A stretch of DNA of 47,801 nt from NCBI GenBank assembly GCA_920105805.1, contig CAKKTI010000136.1:1-47801 (forward strand). Reading direction: 5' to 3'. The position numbers and the translations under genes are program-made. This DNA is from Condylostoma magnum (taxonomy: Eukaryota; Ciliophora; Heterotrichea; Heterotrichida; Condylostomatidae). The notes under the pieces are model-generated. The model saw nothing but the letters and a program-made list of their open reading frames with translations, was not told where the DNA came from and searched no databases. Below, piece by piece: positions 24,557-33,681 of this stretch (position 1 is its first letter; every line of letters starts with the position of its first letter).

Positions 24557-24931
24557 ATGAATAATTACTATATGCTTCTAATAAAATTCACTTAAAGACC
24601 ATGGGGATCAATATACAGACGTTTATTAGAGTTTGACATGCATCCCACTAAGTTTACGTTGTTGTTTGCAAGACATAGACTTATATTGCTTTTCTGGTTT
24701 GGACACTACTTTATTGATGACTTGAATTACGAGAGTATGATGGCAAGAAACCCTGATCATTTGCTGTATTACATGAATAAGTATCAAAGACTATTCCCGA
24801 GAAACTCATTGAATTATAGAACCTCAGCGCATTACATAGAGATAAATAAAGTCTACTCATTTGAAATGTTCAAACGTTTCGAAGATTTCTACGAAAATTA
24901 TGCACAAGAACTGGATAGGAAGACCATTTAG
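24557..24931 (+). CDS. Small unknown protein, one hydrophobic segment
   Basis: About 124 residues starting 'MNNYYMLLIKFTQRPWG'. It has one short hydrophobic stretch ('HRLILLFWFGHYFIDDLNY', residues about 43-61) and a C-terminal part rich in Tyr, Phe and Asn ('HLLYYMNKYQRLF', 'MFKRFEDFYENYAQEL'). The composition and size recall small mitochondrial inner-membrane or respiratory-complex subunits, but I recognise no family. It starts 17 bp after the RINGv-FHA TAG. The end at TAG 24929-24931 is inferred from composition; reading on to TGA 24989-24991 would overlap the TCF25 end. Confidence 0.55.
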
Positions 24932-24971
24932 ACTAAGTAGTGTTATGTTATATTTTAGTACAAATCTAAGG

Positions 24972-26531
24972 TTAATCTATGCTAAAATTGACGAAATTTT
25001 CAGGTAGCATTGTAGCTAGGAAAAGATATAAGGGATGGGAAGTTGGGTCTAAATTACCTCTAGGGCCAGCTCTGTCTGGCTGGTCTTCTGGCAGTAAATT
25101 CCTAACTTCGTCAGAAAATCAGTTGGAATCTAACCAAGCGTATCTCTCTAAAGGAATCACAAATTAAATAAGTGCACTTCCGTCCCAGTCTATTTCAATG
25201 CTCTGTTAAACTGTTTTTCTTAGCCATGTCAATATAAACTCTGGTTTTCATAGATCAGTGCATCTAGTAACATATAGATTACTTATATGAGAAATGTCGC
25301 CTAATGGGGAATCCTCTGTGGTATCTTGAAGGGCTGAGAATGTAGGCTGTAGTTTTTCTAGTAAAAGTTTGGCTATTAAAGGGTAAAGCTTTATGGCTGC
25401 TATAAGAATCGTTGTTGGATCTTAATTCATTAGTTCTTGTAAACTGTTAACTTATTGTATCACGTTATGCTGAATTTCTAAGGAACTAGGATCTTTTAAT
25501 GCTTTAGCTAAAGCTGTGGTATACATTATATTAGGAACTTCTAAGATATGTCCGTACTATAAGTACTCGCTTGCAAAATTATCAACAAAGTACATAAAAT
25601 CATCGTACCTTTTAGCTCTAATACTATAATAATCAATCAAGAAAAGAGCACCCATTCAATCATTATCAGGACTCATGACTAATAAAAATTTAACTAATTC
25701 CAAAGCACTTCTCATGCATCCTTTTCTGCCCAAATAGTCAATCTACATAAAAATGCACTTGTAGAAAATTCTGTATAAAATTTACTCATTAAACTTAGTA
25801 GCTTGATAATCAAGTCTAATATTTCCTAAAGGCGAAAATTAATGATGAAAAGAAAGCTCAAATGAGTACAAAGCCCGTTCTATAAGAGGACCCATCGCTT
25901 CATAATTAGCTTACAATTAATAAAATATAATTACTTGGTATAAGGCCTCAATATGAAAAGGATGCAGCTGTAAAAACTGCATTAAATGATTAGGATTGTT
26001 AGACTCAGTTGCAATTAAGTAGTTTTCCTATGTTTTTAAGTAACCTTTTGAAGCTGTGAAGCTAAAACTGTTTTCGTATTGAAGATCCATTGATAGTAAG
26101 TAAGGAATATTCTTAGGCCAACCTTCCTTACCTGGTGTTAAAATCATTCTTTTAGCATTTCTCACTGTTCTCCTTATATCTCTTTCTCTGAATAAAGCTT
26201 TTACCTCAGATTCAAAGTCAAAATTTTATAGTTTTCTTTTCAGACATGGTTATTACACCTATTTCTACTCCTGCAATTACGGCTATTAGTCTTGAAGCTG
26301 ATCAAGTATATTAAAATCCTCCTCTTTCTATTATTCAGGCTGCTTTTACACTATTTTAGTCGGTTGCTTCACTTCATCTTAATCTTCCTCAGATGATAAA
26401 TCGTCATAGTCTGACATTTAATCAAAAAAGTTGTGTTTTATTACAGCCTCTTCTTCTGAACTTTCCTCACTTTCCTCATTTTAATTCTAAGCTTACTCCT
26501 GTTGCAATCTTTTGTAGTGTCTTGCTGACAT
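24972..26531 (-). CDS. TCF25 / Rqc1 homologue
   Basis: About 519 residues. Starts 'MSARHYKRLQQEQAQ', then a long acidic, Gln/Glu-rich N-terminus ('ESEESSEEE', 'DYDDLSSEED'), as in the TCF25 family. The folded helical body is recognisable from 'DNDPIGALFLIDYYSIRAKRY' (19-residue core DNDPIGALFLIDYYSIRA) and, near the end, 'NPLYLF'-like 'HPLYLFLATMLPENF'. In yeast, Rqc1 belongs to the ribosome-associated quality-control complex, which ubiquitinates stalled nascent chains; the mammalian protein is TCF25/NULP1. TGA reads Trp at 'TDLWKPEF' and 'LDSNWFSDEV'. It ends at TAA 24974-24972 or a codon or two further; there is no in-frame TGA until deep in the opposite gene. Confidence 0.82.
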
Positions 26532-26542
26532 TTTTATACTAA
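26532..26542. promoter_or_regulatory. 11-bp divergent spacer
   Basis: Only 11 bases separate the ATG of TCF25 (minus) from that of the coiled-coil gene (plus). If both starts are right, the 5' UTRs are a few bases long or lie antisense over the other coding region. Confidence 0.4.
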
Positions 26543-28426
26543 ATGTAGTAAACGTCGGATTTAAGTGAATTTTTACTAGAAAATAGGATAAGAGATATTA
26601 TTAAATAGGTAATTGAGCCTACTGTGTAAAAATAGATTATATAATAGAAACAGTAAAAGAAACTGATTGAAAAGATGAACAAATTAGCCTTAGATTTTAT
26701 GTAGTTAGATAAAAAGATGATATAGTAGGAGATTTGAGTGAATAGAATAGATGATGGGGCAAAAAAGTCGATGTAAGTTAGCAAAGATACTAAGGAAGAA
26801 TATTTAAAGCGATATGATGAGTTAAAAACAAACTAGGATTCTGTTAGACATATGATCGATTTGTATATTAACGAAGTAAGCTAGTATAAATTACAGTAGG
26901 ATGTTATTGGAAAGGAAATTACAGCTAATTCTGAACTGACTTTAAAATTCAAAAATGACATAAGCATTGAAATAGAGGAATTATAAGGAAAATATAGAGA
27001 ATTTTGCCTTAAGCAAAATTTATAATTTGATGATCTTAAAGAAGAATTCAAATACCTTCAAATAGAGCAGAAAAGTGCATTTGAGTAGTCTGATGAGATT
27101 TTATAAGACTAAATCAAATAAAAGGAAGACTTTAACATGTATAGCCAACATGCCTAAACTGTATTTTCAACTAAATCTGATATCGAGAAATAGTAAGTAT
27201 TGATTGATCAGTATAAGAATGGTTTGAATATACAAGAGCATTAAACAAAACAATTAAAAGAATAGCTGGAAATTCTTTAAACTAAAATATCTTCAATTTT
27301 CCCATAGTATATAAAGTAAAGTATAGTAGAAGCTTTACTATCAACCACTGATGTATAATAATTTGATTCTGTAAACAATTACGACTATGATAAATAGTTA
27401 GAGTTGAATTAAATAATAACAAGTGAACTAAGCCATGATTAAAAAGTTACAGAACTACTTGAATCCTCGAATAATAATATACAAATTTATAAAGACGTGA
27501 AATAACAGTAGTTATCAAGCTAGAAAGTAAGGGCTAAATAAAGAAGTCTTACACAAATACCATAAAATGATTCTAATGTAGTAAAGTAAATCGGAAACCC
27601 TGTTTAAGATCTATATGAAAAAGTGTGTTAATAGGCTAAAGATGTAGTTGATTAGGAAAGTAAAAAGATGATTGAGGAATAAGTATAAGTATTCAATCAG
27701 CATTTACATGAATCATTGAACAACTAGTAACAATTTATTTAGCAATTAACTAGTAAATTAACATAAGAGTAAGAAAGTCTTTAAAAGTAATTCAAAGAAT
27801 TTAAAAAGTTTTAAGTGAGAGATAAGGTGACTATATAAGCTGATTTATAGAATGTAAGGTAACAAATATCTGATATAAACAACAATTTTAAAAAACAATA
27901 AGCAGGGCTTTCATCTTACCAGAATATACTAAACATATAAAGAAAGTAGATTTAACTTATGCTAATTTTATTACAACAAGATGAAAAGGATAAGGAAAAT
28001 ATCTAACTAACAGGTTACAATGAACGAAAACCAACATAATAAAGCAAAACAAGATAAGTTGTTTCAATTAAATAAGATTGTGCTTCTTGCTCTAAATTTT
28101 CCTCTGGAATCTTTACAGCATTTAAAATGGCTTGTTTAACATACAATCCTTCAAAGATAAAATATTAAAGTAGATAGTTAACCAGAGAATAAGCTTTAAA
28201 TATATGTCAGATGCTTTCAAATTGATAGGATTAAGAAAATTTGTAATTGATAGATGGGAAAAGTATTACTCCTAAGATAATGGAAATAATGCCAAGGGAA
28301 AAACATTAACGAATCCAATCTGCACACTCTAATTTGAGCACTTCTATGACAGGTATAACATAAAAGAGAAAATAACGGAAAAACAGCTTACTTACCAACA
28401 CAAGGTTCTTGTACAGTAATATTTAA
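26543..28426 (+). CDS. Gln-rich coiled-coil protein
   Basis: About 627 residues starting 'MQQTSDLSEFLLENRIRD', nearly all predicted coiled coil by eye: heptad-like Leu/Ile spacing with Lys, Glu and very many Gln, most of them encoded by TAA/TAG. Near residues 505-525 a small Cys-containing patch ('QDCASCSKFSSG') breaks the coil, and the C-terminus is basic ('TQKRKQRKNSLLTN'). It could be a cytoskeletal, basal-body or tethering protein; I do not recognise a family. It ends at paired TAA TAA (28424-28429). This gene has one of the densest runs of reassigned codons in the window, so its mRNA depends heavily on stop-codon readthrough. Confidence 0.75.
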
Positions 28427-28645
28427 TAACATAAAATAAGGCCTTAAATTATGATATGCATGCGATAACTGATATTAACTTATACTCTTATTAAATTATT
28501 TTTTATATAAAAGCTAATTTGAATATCTAATAGAGCTAAAAGCTATATACTACTACTCATAATAAATATACAACATAACACTTATATATACATCTAACAA
28601 CTATTGCAAAACATACAAAAATGTCTTTATACTAAATCATTTTAA
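28427..28645. other. AT-rich convergent intergenic spacer
   Basis: 219 bp between the ends of the coiled-coil gene and the E2 gene. Very AT-rich, with scattered stop codons in all frames and no gene or repeat that I can support. It is unusual here, since most other convergent pairs have almost no spacer. Confidence 0.5.
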
Positions 28646-29263
28646 CTAAGATAGTAAAGCATTTAAAGCTACCTGCTCATCCCCAGCAGCATCATCAAGC
28701 ACCTTTCTGACAGTTTCTTCCTCAAAGCCCATTTCACATAGCCTTCCTACCTTTTACTCATAAACAATACTAGGATCTTAAGCATATTCCGCAGTTCATT
28801 GTCTAGCATTAGCTTCATACTCTCTATAGTTATTTTTATACTGAGAGGCTACCACTGCGTCTTAAGGATCATCTACATAAATATTACCTGGTTCAGGAGA
28901 GCAAAGCAAGGCTTGAAGGGATAAAAGTGCCGTTCTTATTGTTAAGGCTGGACTCCATTCATCTTTCAGTATATCTAAACAGATAGCACCAGTTTAAGAT
29001 GAGATATTAGGATGCCAGATTCTGGTCTCAAACTTCATCTTAGGAGGCTTATAAGGATAGTCAGGAGGGATTTAGATATCCACTGTAAAGAATCCTCCAT
29101 CATAAGCTGTATCTTCCTATTTATAAATTACAGGCCCACGTATCTATCCTTTCCAGTGAGTCATATCACTACCAACCATTCTAGCAGTGACCCCATAGGG
29201 ATTATCCCCAGAGTTAAGCTTACAGATTTCCTCATACTCCTTCTACAGTCTGCGATTTTCCAT
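28646..29263 (-). CDS. Ubiquitin-conjugating enzyme E2, UBE2K (E2-25K) type with UBA
   Basis: About 205 residues, the size of UBE2K (200). The UBC fold is complete: '[19 protein letters not shown]', '[18 protein letters not shown]' with the catalytic Cys at residue 95 (codon 28981-28979), and '[18 protein letters not shown]'. A C-terminal UBA follows ('[18 protein letters not shown]' to 'VALNALLS'). It forms a ubiquitin thioester and passes it on to E3s or builds chains, Lys48 type in the human enzyme. A TGA encodes the Trp of 'ANARQWTAEYA', equivalent to ARLW in human UBE2K. It ends at TAG 28648-28646, exactly where UBE2K ends; a TGA lies three codons further. Start ATG 29263 fits the family N-terminus. 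Confidence 0.93.
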
Positions 29264-29301
29264 TTAATTATTACAAATTTCAGTCAAATAAACCCTTAAT
29301 A

Positions 29302-30234
29302 ATGGAATGTCCAGTCTGCCAAGAAAACTATGACCGAGGAGAACACCAGCCCTTAGTTCTTTTATGCGGGCACAGTCTCTGCAAACTGTGCGCAAGAGAA
29401 ATTAAAACCAGAAACGATACAATCAGCTGTCCTATTGATAGATAAGTTGATAGAAGAGCTCTTAATGAAATTTCTATTTCCTATCATATTCTAGAGTTGG
29501 TTGAACAAATATCCTAAATGAACAACACAATTAAATACTTAAAACTTAGTCCTGAGTAAAGAGCAAACGCTATTAAAGAAGAAGCTCAAAATCATCTTCA
29601 GGATTGCTCAGATCATCTAGACAACCTTTAGTCTAAATTAGACCAAACGGAGTAGATAAAAGAAGAAATTACAAAAGAAATCAATAACAAATTTATGGAG
29701 TTGAAAGTGTGCATAAATGATAGAAAAAAGGAGCTAGTAGCTGATGTATATTCAATGTCGGAGTAATACTTAAAATAATTTATAGAATTAAAGGATGATC
29801 TGACTTAAAAGCAGGATGAAGCGTAGCAAGAAGTAGATAGATTAGAAGCCCTTTCAATTGAAGAGTTTAAATAACTGGAAGTTACTCCTCCTAGATCTTT
29901 GCCTGAGCTGCCTTAATCAGAATTTAAACTAAAATTCATATGCGAGACTGATTCTGCTGTCCAGGCTATTAAATCTCTGGGAAAAATAGGAAAATGGAAT
30001 GTAAAAGTGCCTCATGACTGTGATTTCTTTAGAAATGTTACTTATTGAATGATTCCGCAATGTTGTATGTAGTACTACTGTTGTAATAAATGTCATGACA
30101 AGAAAGAAAATCATTAGTGGTAATATGCTAATAGAATGGTTTGCATGTACTGTAATAATGATCAAGAATACAAAAAACTACCAAATCATTGCAGACAGTG
30201 CAATTCTTATCATAGAGGAGTTATTAGTAAGTAA
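29302..30234 (+). CDS. RING plus CHY-type zinc-finger protein, probable E3 ligase
   Basis: About 310 residues. An N-terminal RING finger (CPVC, then LLCGHSLCKLCAREI, then CPID) is followed by a long coiled coil (about residues 60-200) and a C-terminal Cys/His-rich module 'CCMQYYCCNKCHDKKENH', 'MVCMYCNNDQEY' and 'NHCRQCNSYHRG', which matches the spacing of a CHY zinc finger. In RCHY1/Pirh2 the CHY comes before the RING, so the order here is reversed and separated by a coil. TGA reads Trp in 'NVTYWMIPQCC'. It probably acts as a ubiquitin ligase, possibly with the UBE2K-like E2 encoded divergently 38 bp away (inferred from position only). It ends at TAA TGA (30232-30237). Confidence 0.82.
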
Positions 30235-30243
30235 TGATTATTA
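30232..30243. other. Abutting convergent stop codons
   Basis: TAA TGA (plus-strand gene) followed immediately by TTATTA, the reverse of ALG12's paired TAA TAA. The twelve bases hold both genes' stop signals. No in-frame TGA follows in ALG12's frame for more than 300 bp, so its TAA must terminate. Confidence 0.65.
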
Positions 30244-31725
30244 ACTACAAGTACTGGTGTCTCTTTTAGCTGAAAATTCTTCACGTTGCTGTATATAAAT
30301 CTTGTTGTCAAATGCAAATTTCAGGTTTTTTAACGTTATTTTTGAAAAACCTGGTTCTTCTAAGATCTTTTTAAAGCCTGGTACTTGCTCCCTTGCTGTT
30401 ATTAGATGAGTGTATTGCAGTAGTTCACTATCTTTTAAATTTTCTGTCTTGTAAAAGTTTCAATTGCTATACCCAAACCTAGTAATTCCAGTCTGGGCTG
30501 CTGGGACGTCTATATGTATTAAGGGGTATTAGGGTAAGTTTATACACTACTGCTTTATTTAGGGATACAAATCTATAAAATTCGCCAAAGCTTTACCACC
30601 CGGATAATTGTAGTGAGAGGCGTAAGTGGACATTGATACTGCTCCAATGTTAAATAGTAGTATTAGAGTTGAGGAAATTATCATTATTTAGTTTATGTTT
30701 TGTCTCTTTAAAAATGAATTATTAATCTTTACTAGGCCTATAGATGCCAATATACACAGTCCTGGAGTTATAGGAAATAGAAACCTTAATTCTTTATGCG
30801 GGAGAAATGAGTATAAGAGTATATAACTGAAAGTAGGGAAGGCGATTTCCAGTAATCTTAAGTCTAATTATTATCCCCATGGCTTTATTTTGTATAAACT
30901 ATAGAGAAGTAGTACAATTTGACCCAACAGCATTTTAGGAATTGCTGTAATAAAATATCAGTATCAAGGACTAGTCCCCCATTCACTACTTTTATTTAGA
31001 AAAACATTAAAGTATAATACTTCATACTCCGGCCATAAGTGTTACTACCAGAAGTAGGAATCAATACCAACAGTTATTAGAATTGAAATTACGCTTGTTA
31101 TCAGTCCTGTAATCATGATTCCTGGAACTTTACTTAGACCAGTTCTACCTAAAATTCATACAGCAGATGGAATTGCTAGTAATACTAAATCACATCTAAA
31201 GCAAATTCCCCCAATTGCAAGCAACATTGTGCATATGTTATACTTTCTTTTAATCCAGTTATCAAAGTACAATATTCCTATAAAGAGAGCATATGTGTTT
31301 GGTAGTGTTCTTGACATATAGAAAGGTAGGTGAAATTGAGAAATTATTATGATAAACAATGAAATCCCTGTAGGTGAGCCAAACTCTCTATCAACTGTGG
31401 TTCTAAGTTACTTTAAAGCGAGAATATTTAAGAAGGAAAGCCATATTCTAGCAATGTATAATCCCCAAAACTTACCACAACCAATAAATTACAAAAGCAA
31501 GTAATAAGGATAGGTTAAAATAGACAGAATAATTGCTCCTATAAATGTTCTCGGTACAACTCCTGGGTATTCGAGATGATCATACTTGCTTATATCAAAT
31601 TTATATTCCAAAAGATCATGAACTGCCTGTATATTCATACTTTCCTCAACTTTTGTATAAGGACAGGCAAAAACATGAAAGATCACAATACTCATTAAGG
31701 CAAAATCCCATTTATCAAACCGCAT
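30241..31725 (-). CDS. ALG12: ALG12-type alpha-1,6-mannosyltransferase
   Basis: A polytopic ER membrane enzyme of about 494 residues, family GT22. It adds the eighth mannose, from dolichyl-phosphate mannose, to the Man7GlcNAc2-PP-dolichol precursor in the ER lumen. Seen: the N-terminal loop 'CPYTKVEESMNIQAVHDLL', then 'YDHLEYPGVVPRTFIGA' (the ALG12 signature D-H-x-E-(F/Y)-PGVVPRTF), and the GT22 motif 'LPHKELRFLFPI' in the centre, with about ten membrane spans. Length is a little below the human 488-residue class, so it looks complete. TGAs read as Trp. It starts 12 bp after a TGA that ends the upstream gene in the same frame, and ends with paired TAA TAA (30243-30238). Confidence 0.92.
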
Positions 31726-31737
31726 ATTTATTATAAT

Positions 31738-32526
31738 TCACCTAGTAGTCAAAGCTAATTGATTTTTTAGTATTCGTTGCTCTCTTCTTTTCTTTAGATT
31801 CTTTAAGTCAAATTGCTCAAACCTCTTTCTTGCTTGTACAAGGGCCGGATTCACACTGTCCAAAATTTATTTATTCTTCCTGTATAAATCCCCATCTGTA
31901 GGATAATTTGCCATAAAGTACCCCTTGAGCTACCTTCTCTATACAGGAATCTTAGGAGGAACATAACCCTTAACACCGTCTCTTTCAGAAGTTAAAAAAG
32001 TTCTCATTTAAGTCCCCGTTTTAAGCAGCCTTGATCCTCCAGCTGAACATGTACGCCTAACTTCCTCTAGTGTCATATGTTGTACTGGATCTTGATTGCT
32101 TTTAGGCACAGTTCTGCTTTTAATAAGTGGAGGCTTTATACTTGGGTCATAAACTGCTGAAAAAGTTAAGTGATTTGTTGGTTTTGGTATTTTTTGTAAG
32201 TTGTCTTAAATTCTTGTTGATGGAAGTTTCCCTGTTTTATACGGTTTAAGCTTTCGGGGGTCTTTCATATCGTTGTAGAAGGCCTAGCTTGAAGGCCTTG
32301 GACACTGCATGTATCCGTCGAATTTTTCTGAGTATAAGTTACTGGGTTAGACTGTGTATAAAGGAGTATAGGAAAGCTTGAAATTGTTCATTTTGTTTTA
32401 GAATCCAGATGTATAAGGTCTAAAAGTATGCGGAGTTTGTCCAAAGGAATCACTTTTTTACTGGTTTCCTGTTTATAAGTCAAATTTGTAGCTTTTATTT
32501 GTCTATAGATCCTTTCAAATTTACAT
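31738..32526 (-). CDS. Unknown basic protein
   Basis: About 262 residues starting 'MQIWKDLQTNKSYKFDLQ'. It is rich in Lys, Pro, Tyr and Ser, with short Pro-containing turns ('FRPYTSGFQNKM', 'PRPSSQAFYNDM', 'SIKPPLIKSRTVPKS') and a basic helical C-terminus ('ARKRFEQFDLKNLKKRREQR'). This resembles microtubule-associated or axonemal filler proteins in composition, but I recognise no family. It ends at TGA 31740-31738. The ALG12 ATG follows 12 bp later in the same frame with no other stop between them, so either TGA terminates here or the two are one fusion protein; termination is more likely because ALG12 begins normally. Confidence 0.6.
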
Positions 32527-32550
32527 ATTTATTACTTCAAATTAAACTTA

Positions 32551-33535
32551 CTACTCTAGTTCAACAACTTCTTTAATATGCTCTTCCAAAGCTCTTAAAT
32601 CCTATGCAAACTTCCTAATTCCCTCACTTAACTTATCAGTTGCCATTTGATCTTCATTCATTTGCCACCTAAAGTTCTCTTCATTCATTTCCACTCTTTA
32701 TAAGTCTAACTCTTTAGATTCCTCAGGGTTTAGTCTCTTAACTACCTACTCCTCCATAGAATCCAACTCAGCTAGTAGAGCAGGGGAAATAGTCAGCTTA
32801 TCACAGCCAGACAGCTCAAGGATTTCTCCAACATTTCTAAAACTGGCTCCCATTACTGTTGTTTTGTAGTCATATTTCTTATAGTAGTGGAAAATATTAG
32901 TAACACTCTCAACTCCAGGGTCATTTGTCCTGTCATAAGTTTATCCAGTTTTAGCTACATGCCAGTCAAGAATTCTGCCAACAAACGGCGATATAAGTGT
33001 AACTCCTGCATCGGCACATGCCACGGCTTATGCAAAACTGAATAAAAGGGTCAGATTACAATGAATTCCCTCTTATTCCAGTTCTCTAGCAGCTTGGATT
33101 CCCTCCCAAGTGGAAGCTATTTTTATCAATATTCTATCCTTGGTATATCCAGCATCTTCGTATAATTAGATTATTTTTCTAGCTTTTTCCAAAGTGGCTT
33201 CTTTATTAAAAGACAGTCTTGCGTCTACTTCGGTACTGACATATCCCGGGATTAGTTTTAATATCTCAATACCAAAATTGACGGAAAGTTTGTCACAAAT
33301 CCCAGTTAAAATATCATCCTGGGAATGAGTTCTAGCGTAGCTCACTGCATCGTCAATTAGATTTTTGTATTAAGACATTTTTGAGGCCTGTAGCAATAAG
33401 GTAGGATTTGTAGTTGCATCTTGAGGCTGGAATTGTTATAGCTGCTCAAAATCTCCAGTGTCTGCTACTACGATTGTCATTTCCTTTAGTTGTTCTAGAG
33501 TAGATTTGCCCGTCTTAACTCGCTTTGTGGCCATT
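32551..33535 (-). CDS. Transaldolase, with a frame change near the start
   Basis: Pentose-phosphate enzyme moving a dihydroxyacetone unit between sugar phosphates. Clear motifs: 'VVADTGDF', '[15 protein letters not shown]', '[13 protein letters not shown]' (the Schiff-base Lys), '[19 protein letters not shown]' and '[10 protein letters not shown]'. The main frame starts with ATG 33480 (309 residues). Directly upstream, in the frame one base off, '[18 protein letters not shown]' from ATG 33535 matches the normal N-terminus of the family (compare LDQLK before VVADTGDF). Joining them needs removal of one A in the run AAAA at about 33480-33483. This may be a sequencing error, a +1 frameshift, or chance. 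It ends at TAG TAA (32553-32548). Confidence 0.9.
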
Positions 33536-33681
33536 TTTTTATGTTTTAGAAATCTGGTATGTACTGTGATAAAATTGATGGAATGTTTTTAGTATATAAA
33601 TTAGATAAGGTAATTGCTATAAATAATCCATTCACTTTCTGTATATTAAACAATATTTTATAATTTTCTCAGTAACTAAAC

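Noticed and set aside
24979-25167. A 62-codon plus-strand frame with a basic, Gly/Ser-rich product.
   Set aside because: It is antisense to the conserved-looking C-terminal end of TCF25.
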